A DNA stretch of 64,000 nucleotides from Pleodorina starrii (Eukaryota > Chlorophyta > Chlorophyceae > Chlamydomonadales > Volvocaceae). Positions 44,523 through 55,041 of this stretch are shown here, in pieces; the first letter of the stretch is position 1, and the number at the start of each line of letters is the position of its first letter. The position numbers and the translations under genes were made by a program. The stretch is from assembly GCA_030267565.1 (NCBI GenBank), contig BRXU01000023.1, forward strand, positions 905,001 to 969,000. Direction: 5' to 3'. The notes beneath the pieces were generated by a model that saw nothing but the letters and a program-made list of their open reading frames with translations, had not been told where the DNA came from and made no database searches.

Positions 44523-47500
44523 ATGAAAGCCAACGTGCCTGGAAGGGCGCAGGCGCCAAGGTTTATGTTCGCGGATACAACCAGCCCTGGGTTACTTGTG
44601 CTCTCGCTTTTTAGCTATCAGCAGCTCGCGCTTCCAGCATGTAATGGTCAGCTGCACACCTTGCCCGGTGACACAGTCCTGGCCGGCTATCCATGCCACG
44701 GCCATGCTCCGCAGAGGGTCCTGTTCTTGCTACGCAATGCGCCGCTCGTTCTTCGCGATATCTGCCGTCTGAAGCGTGCAGACGGGTGGTGCTCGCGCGC
44801 AACGCTGGCCTTTATCGTGCGACTGCTCGCCGCGCTCATTCTTCCACTACGCGTTTACTCTCAGGTAGGCAGCGGCCGCCTTAGGACATCCCTATTTTCA
44901 AGATGTCGAGGCCATTATCAGACAGGCTTTGGACTTTTGGGCTCTATCAACTTACCCCGCACGGCACCCCTGGCTGCCCCGCACGCCCCCGCTCGCAGGT
45001 GGTTTCGCCGCTGATAGTTTACTTCCTCAGGGCAGACATCGTCGTGTACCACCTGCTTCTTGGACCCAACCACCAGCCCTCAGAGCTGGCCCTCCGCTCT
45101 TTGTTTGGGCTCTTCGCGCCGTTCGATGTTGGCTACTTCACTCTACTGCTCGGAGCCTGGGTAAGCTCACTAACGGTCTCTGCGGCGTGGAGAAGGGGAG
45201 TACCCGGCATGCCCAGGAAAAGGCATGCCCACAGCACCAACATTGGCGTTCGCTAGCGCGGGATTCGTCTGTCTCGCAAAGTGCGACACCCGAGGCCGCC
45301 GCTCCCCGGTATGCACCGGCATCGTTGGGTCTGATGCCGACGCGTCCACCCGCGCCACGCGGCCTTGCCGGCCCTTTCCCTTGCCTCCCTCCGCCGCGTT
45401 CCCTTACCGCGCTTCCCTCCCTCCCTCTCCCTACTCCAGCGCGTCCGTCCCTCCCTGGAGCTGGCCCACTGCACCGCCATGGCGGCCGGGCTGCTGGTGC
45501 TCAGCCTCTGGCACCGGGACCGAGTGCCGGGCGGAATCAACATAGCCTGGCAGATGGCCACACGGGCGGCGGTGCCGGCAATCACCCTGTAGCTCAGCCG
45601 GCGAGCAGCACGCTGGCCCAATGCAAGTCCGGGAGGCGCTGGTCCCGACGGCACGCAATGCCTGGCTGCCTCCTGCAGCGGCGGCGCAGCCGGGTCCAAG
45701 GCCGCGCAGCCGGTGTGCCCCGGAGGGTCTGGGTGGGTTGGATGCGCACCGCCGGTGGGCAAAGAGGAGGCCTGCTTCGCGCACCCGGGGGAGCCGCGAG
45801 CAGCAGCGGGCGGCGCCTGCCCTTTTTCTTGTGGCAATTGCGACGACGGCAGCAGCAGCAGCAGCAGCAAACGCAGCCGTGGGGGAAGGAGCAGTATGGG
45901 AAGGAGCAGTATGGGAACGAGCAGGAGCAGAAGGAGCAGGAGCAGAAGCAGGAGAAGCAGTCAGGTGTGAAGGAGTGCGCAACGGCGATGTCCTCGCCGA
46001 TGCAGCAGCCGATGCAGCAGCCCCAGCGGGAGGAGGAGGAGGCGGCGCAGGAGCCGCGGCCCCCGGAGTCGCTGCCGCCGCCTTGCCAGGAGGAGCAGCA
46101 GCTGCAGCCGCCAGAACAGCAACAACAGCAGCGCGACGCATGGGAGCAACTGGGGCAGAAGCAGGGCCGGGAGGAGGAGGAGGAGGAGGAGGAGGAGGAG
46201 GAGGAGGAGGCGTCGCGGGGGCAGTTGGCAGGGAGCCCGCGGATGCAGGACGGCGGCGCGCCAGGGCCTGGGGCGGCCGCCGCGGCTGCGGTTGTGCCAG
46301 CGAGCCGCTGCAGCACCGGACGCGATGCCGCAACTTCGGCTGCTGGCGGCGCCGGCGCGCTGGTGTCTGTGCCGCCGGTTGATGGCCCCAACTCCGCTCC
46401 TGCCGGCCCGCGCGCCCCGCTTATGGCGCCGATGGGACAACGTCCTCGGTACCGGCCGTTCATCAAGCGCCACGTCTGCTTTTATAAGGTGGGGTCTACG
46501 CGCAACGCGCCGGGTTTTGGTTGTGGCTTCAACGGGGTCTTGGATTTGCTTGGTGATGCACGGTGTGACCCCTGCGGCCGTCGCTTTCCTGCGGCAGTCA
46601 GCTTCTTTAAGCGGGCGCGCAGCCGGCGCGGTGTGCGCCATGACTGCAGCCCGGCGCTGCGCTCGCGCTCCGCGTGCGGCTCCCCGAAGAACCCGGGTCT
46701 TTTTTGTGGTTTTGGAGCCAACATCAGGTGATGCATGAATCCGTTCCTTCGCCTCTACGGGCCATGCCTCAACTCTCCGCGTGCGGCTCCCCGACGGACC
46801 CGAAGAAGCTCCGAGCCGCGCAGTGGTGGCAGCGGGAAAGGAGAAATGAGCGGTGTGGCTTTGTTAACCTGCGTGGTTAGGAAAGACTGTTGTGGCTTTG
46901 CTAACCTGTGTGGTTAGGAAAGACTGTTACCAAAGAAGTGCCCTATTAGTGGTTTTGGAGCCAACATCAGGATGGAGCCAACATCAGGAGATGCATGAAT
47001 CCGTCCCGGCGCTGCCCCTACGGGCCATGCCTCAACTCCCGAGCGTCAACCCACATCGTGTTTTCCCGGCACGCTTCACCCACTTCCCCAGTATTGCAAA
47101 ACGTTGGATATCCATCCACCAGCATGCCACTTCTTAATGCCTCCGGACGCCGGAGCCCACATCCCTTCTGTCTTCGCCGGCCCACATCCCTTCTGTCTTC
47201 CCCGCTGTCTCCCCCAACCTACATCCATTCTGTCTCCCCCGACCCACATCGCTTCTGTCTTCCCCACTGGAACATTCCCCCGCGCTCGTATGCCCTCAGA
47301 TCCCCTGGGCCGAGCCCGAGCAGCTGGGTGCCGGTTACGAGCAGCGGCTTTGCGATCTGGTGGCGGCGAGGGGGCTGCACTTGACCGCGGTGTACGTCAG
47401 GCGGGGCTGCATTGAGCTGACAATGGTGATCGAGGAGTGGAGGGAGGAGGCGGAGGAGGAGGAGGCGGCGGAGGCGGCGGCGAAGGCGGAGGGTGAGGGC

Positions 47501-48089
47501 GGGGTGCTCAAAACCGTCCTGGTGGCGCAGGGAATGAATGAGACAAGAGGGCGCTTGGGGGGCCGGGGGCGGTTCGGAAGGGCGCTTCTGCTCCGCTCCA
47601 CCATGCCGTGGACCTCGTCAACGTAAGCGTGTTGACAGCTTCACACCGCGCTGGGGGGTTCTCATGTGAGGGTCGGGTTCAGAAGATCCGCCCGGAGAGA
47701 GGTTATCGTGGAGGCCGTCTGGGTTCGCCCGGTCGGCCGCAATCAAACGGCGCTTCCGGGCCACGGTATTTTCCCGGCCTCCGGCAGCCTGGGTGACCGG
47801 CCTCGGTATGTGTGTGTGACGTTTGGCCGGACTCGGCCAGCCCGGCTTTTGCCACTGGCCGCGCCTGCGCCCCGCGCTCGAGCGGAAGCGTTGGCGTCGT
47901 CGCTTATGGCACTGTCGCTCGTCGCCCGCCGGCAGGGCGCTGCGCGGCTCACGGGGACGCGTTGCGGCCGCCTCGGCCGGACGTGGCGGCTGTGGTGGGG
48001 GCGCTGGGGCTGATGCCGCTCCTGACGGCGCCGACGTCACCACCAGCGGGGTCCGTGGCCGCGGCGGCTGAGCCGGGCGGCGACAGCAG
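44523..48089 (+). CDS. Gene 3: membrane-protein family member with disrupted exon 3
   Basis: Exons: 44523-44864 (114 codons, donor GTAGGC), 44999-45160 (54 codons, donor GTAAGC), 45440-46488 (exon 3 by homology), 47300-47492 (193 nt, same length as in gene 1) and one ending 48089 with DVAAVVGALGL. Conserved residues include CNGQLHTLPGDT, GYPCHGHAPQRVLF, AMAAGLLVLSLWH and ARGLHLTAVYVRRGCIELT. Exon 3 has TAG at 45590-45592, where gene 2 has TGG. The exon is 1,049 nt, not a multiple of three, so PRYRPFIKRHVCFYK at its end is in another frame. Either an extra intron removes this region (CCCT|GTAGCT is a possible donor) or the gene is broken. The middle of exon 3 is repeat-rich (Gln, Glu, Ser runs). 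3' exons after 48089 are unresolved; 49196-49447 is a weak candidate for a last exon (hydrophobic ISALLALRLS then an acidic stretch). Confidence 0.6.
46170..46209. repeat. (GGA)n microsatellite
   Basis: About 13 GGA units within exon 3 of gene 3; poly-Glu in one frame. Confidence 0.9.
46706..47039. repeat. Nested direct repeats in intron 3 of gene 3
   Basis: A block starting GTGGTTTTGGAGCCAACATC recurs at 46706-46778 and 46949-47039. Between them a 37-bp unit (TGTGGCTTTG..TAACCTG) is duplicated in tandem at 46854-46927. Confidence 0.85.
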
Positions 48090-48198
48090 GTGTGCGAGGG
48101 AGGGAGGGAGGGAGGGTCATGGCTGGGCGTCGGCGGTTGAGGCCTGCGGGTTCGTCAGGGGCGCGCGTGTGTGTCGGGGACAGAACCCAAGTGGTTAT

Positions 48199-48872
48199 TA
48201 CCGTACCGACGCAATCTTTTTGCGAATAAATAATTAACTGTTTGGGGCCTCGCAAAGTGTCAAACAAAACTCGGAAGGGTCCCTCGCAAATATTTAAAGT
48301 TTCAAAAAAACTCCCAAGGCATCTCGCAAAATCTTCTCGCAAATATATATTATTTGCCGCGAGCTGTGGGGGCCGGCGGGAAAGGGCTGCCGGGGCTATG
48401 GCGGGCACGGCCGGTCGGGGAGTGACGGCGGTGGAGCCAACGGGGGCCGGCACGTCCCAGCCGGCAAGGGGCCGTGGCAGGCGGGGAGGAAGGGCAGCGG
48501 GGTGAGCGGGTGGACAGGCTGCTGCACGGGGGAGGGGAGCCGGGAACGCGGGAAGGCCACTACGAAAGGCAAGCAGCCCAAGGCAAAGCCCGTGGCTGTG
48601 GGGCGGATGGGTTTTGGAGCGGATGGGTGGCGTGAAGCAGGTATGGCGCCCGGTGTTTCCAGTTCCTTCAGTAGAATGCAATGTCTTTGCTCTGACGATA
48701 AGATGCGAGTTCGCAAACTATTACATACTGCTCAAGAGCTCGCAAATTTCAAAAGTTTACAAATAAACTCCTAACGGCGCCTCGCAAAATAATAGCGTTT
48801 ACATATCCAAATTTTATTATTTTCTGGCCTCGCAAAATAACCGCGTCGCAAAAAGATTGCGTCGATACGGTA
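48199..48872. mobile_element. Non-autonomous DNA transposon with 26-bp terminal inverted repeats
   Basis: Ends 48199-48224 and 48847-48872 are inverted copies with one mismatch (TACCGTA(C/T)CGACGCAATC, then TTTTTGCG). AT-rich subterminal regions carry many CTCGCAAA or CGCAAAAT direct motifs, and the GC-rich core (48360-48640) has no transposase. No clear target-site duplication was found. It lies downstream of the recognisable exons of gene 3. Confidence 0.8.
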
Positions 48873-49875
48873 CCTGTCGTACAATGTGCTTTGACAATGT
48901 GCTTGGGTGTTATGGATATCGAGGTCGCTGCCAGTACGGCATGTAACCTGCCACGTTTGCGCCCATCCAGCAGCGTGCGTGGTGCCTTTGCGCCCGGAGG
49001 GTCGCGGCAAAGCGCGCGCGGCATCGCAGGCGCCTGTGTGTTTTTGAACATCTTGTCTCCATGGCGCACCGGTCCATCGTGCCCACGGCTTCTCGGCCCC
49101 ATCCTGCCCGCAATGCGCATCGCATCGCCTGGTGCTAAACCTTCTGTGCCGTAGCTGCTGAGCCGAATACGGTACCGTAGCTCTCTCCTCCCATCGTGCC
49201 CCGCCGCTGCCTGCTTCCCCCCCTCATCAGCGCACTGCTGGCGCTCCGCCTTTCGCAAGTTCAAGTCCGTAGCTGGGAGCTGTTGGAAGCGCAGGAAGAC
49301 GCGGAGGAGGAGGAGAAGGTCCGGGTAGCTGTGGCTGCGGCTGGTTCCTGCCGTCGGAGCCCCGATGTCGGCGCCGCCTGCAGCCTCGTCGGCGTCCGCG
49401 GCCTGGCGTCGGCGCGGGCTGGCGTCGGTTACTGCGGGGTCTCATAGGTGTGCCTGCGAGGTCAAGCGGGCGCCATTGTGCATCGTTTGGCGTCGTTGGC
49501 TGTGGGAGTTTTGGTGCCGCTGCCCGCTGTACTTCGCTGTACCTGACTACCTTTCGTGCGTCCGTCGTCTGGGCGTTGTATAAGAATTAGTTAGTGGAAT
49601 GCGAAGCGGACAAGTCCCCCGGAAATACGCAAGCCGGCGCGCCGGTTGGGCTGCAGTGCATTGGGGCGGCGGCGTTTTCGTTGACGGGCACGGGCACGGG
49701 CCGATAGAATCTGTTGAGATGGATGGACGCTGCCAGGAGCTGTCCTGTATGTTTTGTGGGGCAGCCATGCGCATGATACCGCATTTTGTGTCTTAGGCCG
49801 CGTAGATCGCGCCATTGTGTGGTAGTCGGGCCCCACCAATCTACTGCACTGTCGTCGCCACAAAGCATGGCCTGC
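48873..49875. other. Region downstream of gene 3, no certain gene
   Basis: It may hold the last exon of gene 3 (49196-49447). Otherwise short frames without recognisable features. Confidence 0.4.
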
Positions 49876-50327
49876 ATGAGGCATGAGGCATTACATGTGT
49901 ACGAGCCAAAATGGCTGGTAACATGCGTCCCCCCACAACGGTTATCCGTCAAGGGGCGCACTTTAAGACAACATAAGCCGTATGGTTAGCTACCACGCAG
50001 CTCGGTACGCGCTTTCTGAATCTGGGATAAGAGACTGCCCAGTTTCGCCGGGTCAAAGGTCCCCATCACATCCACCATGCTGCTACCCATAGGGAAGCCT
50101 ATTGCCTCTCGTAATGGCGTATAGCCCGGACATTCCATCAATACGTGCAACTCGTCTTCTACCGACCCGCCGTGGCACACCCGACATATCCTCTCCGCGC
50201 GCGGTTTCCGACCCGGTCCCCGTGCAAACCTTGACACATCCAAGTCCCAACGTCCCAGCCGAAAACGCATCAGGGCCGTGTGGTGCTTTCTCGGCATACA
50301 CACCCTCAAGTGATCCAATGTTCGTTT
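49876..50327 (-). mobile_element. 5'-truncated LINE copy (3' 452 bp)
   Basis: It corresponds to about 16700-17144 of the full element, reversed, with only a handful of differences. It includes the zinc knuckle, the ORF2 stop and the 3' UTR, and ends with two TGCCTCA units. It is flanked by the 7-bp direct repeat GGCCTGC (49869-49875 and 50328-50334). The ORF2 remnant spans 50325-49986. Confidence 0.93.
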
Positions 50328-50334
50328 GGCCTGC

Positions 50335-52935
50335 CCCATGTACTGTTGTACTGCGTAAATAAATGCGCAATGTTGCCCGGGATGTTTTTCAGGGTCGAAT
50401 GCTTGAAGATGGCTGGCTGGCACGCGCCATCCGTGCCGGTAGGCGGGATTGCCGGGTGGTGCCGCATTTTAGACCGATGTTCAGTGCTGAAGGGAGGTGC
50501 CGCTGCGTGCCACGCGTCGTAGGCGTTGCGTTTGGGTGCAAAGCGCACCAAAAGCTGTGTTGCTCGCGTGCGTGTATGTGCAATGTTGCGTTACAATGCG
50601 GCATGGTCGTGCGGCCACGCGCTTCGGCCATGCGCATGCGCTTTTCCCCCCCTGTTATTCCTTTTTTCCCTAGCACTTAAAAGCGCTCGGTTCAGGCTCA
50701 GGAGCGTCAACCGCACGCAACCGTGCGCGCGTTGTCTGTCGGAACATGGGCATATGGTCGTTTGGTCGTTCGGGCCAGTTGCTGAGCCGCAGGGCTGTGT
50801 GCCTCTACACGGACAGGCAAGGGACAAGCGGTGCTGCCGGGGCTCGCAGGTAGCGGCACCGTGGGACCGATGTCGGGTGAAGGCGCGTGCGTGCTGGCGC
50901 AGCCGAATGTGGAACACTGGATCAAGCAGGATGTTCATTCGCGACTGCCAAATGCTCGACCGAAAATGCAGTACTTGGTACCTCCTGTGCCCTTCCGTTA
51001 ATATCTTGGGCTGGCAATGTGGTTCGAAAATGTGCATCGTGTGTTAATTGGCGAAATGGATGTGCGTGTGCCACTGCTGCTGCCGCGCGCATGCTGCTGC
51101 TGCCGCGCCCTATCTACGGGCTCGGTCGCCGCGCATGTCTGCGTGCGTGGGTGTGTGTGCGCTTGCAGGATACCGTAGCGTGCGTGCACGCTTTTTGTTC
51201 CATGCTCTTACCGCCCGGGGCTTGTTTTGAGTTAAATTTGTGGAAGCAGTTACACTTACGTCGGTGCCCGTGTGGAGATAGATGTGGTGGTGCATGTGTT
51301 CTCGCTCGTATGCGTCCATACGAAGGCAAGCGGCTCCAAGATTGGCCCAACGAACCCACGGCGGCGGTGTGGACGCGCTGTGAGGGCTGGGTTGGGTGGG
51401 CTGCCTGGCTGCCTGACTGGCTTCATAAACTTAACCTGACCTTCTTCGAATGTTTTAAGGGCGGGCGCGGGGCGGATACGGACGCTGCGACGCCGCAGGG
51501 ACCGGCTAGCGATGGCTTTTTGTAGGACACGGCAGTTTCGCAATTAGGGGCAGCGGGTGGCGAGGCCCGTTCTGTGTTTTGAGTCCCCAGATGTTTGTCG
51601 GCGGCGTTCTTATCTGGTAGTCCAGTCCCTGGCCCTGCCTGTGCCCCCCGACTGTACGTCTTCTTTTGCCGCATGCGGCTGGGCGCAAAAGATGGAAACA
51701 GGGCCCGGGTTGGGCTGTTGGACGAGCTTGGCAGTAGGTGTTGTGCTGTCATCGTGCATCGAGGTAAGCGAATACCGTTGCCTCCTTTGAGTGAAACGGA
51801 GGCAAAGGGCGCGGCATGAGCAGAATGGTGAAAGGTGGGGTGTGTGCGATGCAAGGCGCGCATCAAATGCGCCTGTGAGGCCGCCGGTAGAACGAGGAAT
51901 GCATGTCAGTAAGTGTCGCCGTCAAACCCTTGGAGGGAGGGAGGGAGGGAGGGAGGGAGGGAGGGAGGGAGGGAGGGAGGGAGGGAGGGAGGGAGGGAGG
52001 GAGGGAGGGAGGGAGGCCTTGAGTTAGGTACTTCGGTTGCAGTTGGTACAGTGCGCAGGGCGGAAGCAGCGGGTGATGACGTGTCACTGTACAACGGTGG
52101 AGCCGGCCCGCGCATCCGTGAGTGCAGGTGCCGCAGGAAAGGCACACACCGGCGCAAGACAGCTGGTCTCTTTTCGTGCATCCTGGCCGTAGCCAGGCCG
52201 GGGCGACAGTTGCCCCTGCCTGGTCAGTCGCCCACACACAGCTCACAATCCGTGTGCAGATGAGAGCCGAGTGAAGCCCAGGTTTTGCTAGCATAGTGAC
52301 ATTTATCCTTCGTTGCTTGTGTGTACACATGCAGGCGAGGATGGGGTGACTTGGGCAGCTGTCGGGCGGTTGGACTCGGGAGTTTGTCGTCCGGTGTGTC
52401 GGTTGCCGCGCGCGGTCCGAGGCAACGGAAACGGTGCAATGTTGCACAGAGCGTCGTCGATTGCGCCCCGCCTGTACAAGCTCATCACGGGTATACAAAG
52501 CCTCACATCTTTCTGTTAAACCATAGCGACATTCTCACCGCAGGCTCTCACAACACAAGCGCCACGAGAGCACGTACAGCTACGCAAAACCTCGCGCATG
52601 CACTCGTTCGTTCGTTAGGCATTCCCACGTGCCACCGCCACGACACCCATGAGCAGCAGAACTTGACATTGAGAACCCCGCATCGGTCTCATTTACCAAA
52701 CACTGCCACACCGACCCGGCGTGCCAACAACATCACCACCGCCACCGCCGCAGCGTTCCACATCGGCCGCGACCTCTGCCCCCAGCAGCAGCACGATACC
52801 ACCAACACGTTCGCCCGGTCCAGAGCCCACCACACACCGCACCGCACAGCTACATACAGTCGCGCTTAAGTAGCTGAAGTAGCTGCCGCGAGCGGAGCTT
52901 CCGGGGCACCTGTACCGGTCGACGCGCCGCCGTCA
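50335..52935. other. Region without a recognised gene; 5' flank of the tandem array
   Basis: The longest plausible frame is 50887-51525 (212 codons, Cys/Trp-rich), with no recognisable motif and probably chance. The last 200 bases (52700-52935) are CA-rich and may be the 5' UTR of the 52936 gene. Confidence 0.45.
51932..52016. repeat. (GGGA)n tetranucleotide repeat
   Basis: About 21 perfect units of GGGA; polypurine on the plus strand. Confidence 0.97.
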
Positions 52936-55041
52936 ATGTCAACTCCCGCCATCCCGCCAACGGCGGCGGAGCCCTTCGCCGCCGGCAGCAGCAGCAGCAG
53001 CGGCACCGACCACACTGGCCGCACCGGCCGCACCGGTCACACCGGCCGCCGCTTAGGCCACCGCATGCTGACACCGTGGCCAAAACTACGGTTGTGTCTT
53101 GTCGGCCCAAAGCCAGCTGGCGCGGCGGAGGGCAGCCGTCAGGCAACTTCTGGCAGTGGCTCGGTGCCTCAACAGCCGCGCATGGCGTCGAAGCACCAGT
53201 GTGTGGGACGAGATGCCGCCGCCGCCACCGCCGCCGCAGCCGCCACCGCTGCTCCTGCCGCTGGTGCTGCTCCCACGGCTGCTGTCGCGTCAACCTCCAG
53301 TCACCCCAGTCACTGCTGCGTCGTCGGCGTCTGTGCAGTTGACGTGGTGAGGGCGCAACTGGCGGCGCTCCGGCAACACCTGCAGGACCCCGCACGCTTC
53401 CCCTTCCCAAACGTTGCCGCCTGGCACGACGACTTGGGGCCCTCCACGTCGTCACCCCGGACACCTCGACACGATTCCTGCGGGCTCCATTGCCACGGCA
53501 CCCGCCGTCGCATTGCCCGAGTCTGTTCCGCGCTGAAAAACCTCCTACAAGGCGGTCGCAGCCGCGGCGGCAGCTACGACGGAATGCTTGCCGAGGCGGC
53601 GGGGGCGGCCCGGTTGCCGTACAACCGACGCAAAGCGGCTGCCGCCGACACGACCTGCTGCAAGCAAGGCAGCACGCCGTGGAATGACGTACCGTCGTCG
53701 TCGCCGGCGGCGCCTCCGCTGCCGATACCGCCGTTGATCGGTCGGTTCCATACCGCCCCCGCCATCCCAAGGCAGCCGACGAGGCCAAGTACGAGCATGT
53801 GGCAACTGTCGTACTCCGAGATGCCGCTCCGGGATGGCTTCCACGAAACCGCGTTCATGACCCACGGGTCGGCGGCCGCCTGGCACGGCTTTAAGCGGTC
53901 CGCCGGCGGCTACAGCCAGGCCCGCCGGTTGCCGTCAGATCTTCAAGGCGAGGCAGCAAGTGGTGGGCCCTCACCGGAATCCCTGCTCCCCGTCTCGCAT
54001 CGCATTCCACGCAGCAGACAACAGCTGTCGCTCCTCAGGGCAGGAAGCGCCCTTGGGCGCCACCAGGGCGGAGGCGAAGCGCCGCCGCCGCCGCCGCCGC
54101 CGCCACGGCTGCTGTCGCCGCAGTCCAGCGTCATCGTCAGCGCGGATCGCTCCTACGTCCGACAGCAGCAGTCCCGCCTCAGCTCACCACACGCCAGCTC
54201 GATCATGACCATCAATGACGAGCTGTTGAATGCCGCCATCTGGCTGATGCAGCAGCAGCAAGCGCTTCGCAAAACGGCCCATCTGGGTAGCCGCCGTACG
54301 ACAGCTCTTATTAGCACGCCGCTGCCACAGCCACAACCGCAGCCGCAGCTGCAGCCGAAGCAGCCGCCGCAGCTCGATCGGGGCGCCGCCACGGTGGTGG
54401 CGGCTGCGGCGCCAGAAGTCGCGGGATCGGTCGAGGGAGGCCGCAGTGGTGGACCAGCCTGGGCCGTACGGCGCGCCTGTCAGGAGCGTCAAGACGAGCT
54501 GGTCCGTGAGGTAGGTAGCTTGGCAGGCCGGGCGGGTGGGGCGTGGCGCGTGGAGGCTGTCAAGAGGCGCTGTGGTGTTGGTGGGCGGCAGGGCCGCCGT
54601 ACTTGTGTTCTGAAACACGTACCGCATCCGCGCGCATATCTGGGGCAGACAACTTCTACCATCTGGTTTCACACGAACTGAAGGCGGCAGGAGAACAGGG
54701 CAGATCGCGCCGAGCCATGCAACTGTATGTTGACGGCAAGCGCAAAACGCTGCGTGCTTGCTTTATTTCTGCCTAGCTATCTATCCTCCGTCCCCCAGTT
54801 CTTCTCACCATACATCCACGCACGCACGCACACACGCACGCACGCACGGGTTTCCCGGTCCGTCCGTCCCGGTGCGTGCGTGCGTGCGTCTTTCCGTAAC
54901 TAACCGACCTTACGTACCCCGCCGGCCTCACATAACAACCTAACCGTCCGTCCAAGCAATACCCTAATCTCCGTTCATTCTCCACCGTTCTATCCACAGA
55001 TCTCGGCTCGTCTGCGTCAGGCTCTGTCGTCGCGCACGTAA
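52936..55041 (+). CDS. Array gene 1: type-B body without the MVHQ module
   Basis: Two exons, 52936-54510 and 55000-55041, give 538 residues. The donor is GAG|GTAGGT and the acceptor CCACAG|ATC; the spliced end reads QDELVRE-ISARLRQALSSRT. The protein is close to residues from about 65 onward of the 59804 gene. Shared segments: TPWPKLRLCLVGPK, IARVCSALKNLLQGGRSRGG, ADTTCCKQGSTPWND, METH-free FKRSAGG region, SSIMTINDELLNAAIW and RACQERQDELVRE. Low-complexity Ala, Gln and Pro runs lie between them. It lacks the N-terminal MVHQSKID module of the other three genes: a stop codon (52867-52869) precedes the ATG in frame, and the upstream DNA is unrelated to theirs. No signal peptide or membrane span is evident. 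The family is not recognised. Confidence 0.75.

Noticed and set aside
50887..51525. 212-codon Cys/Trp-rich frame
   Set aside because: No motif, paralog or splice support; similar chance frames occur throughout GC-rich DNA.
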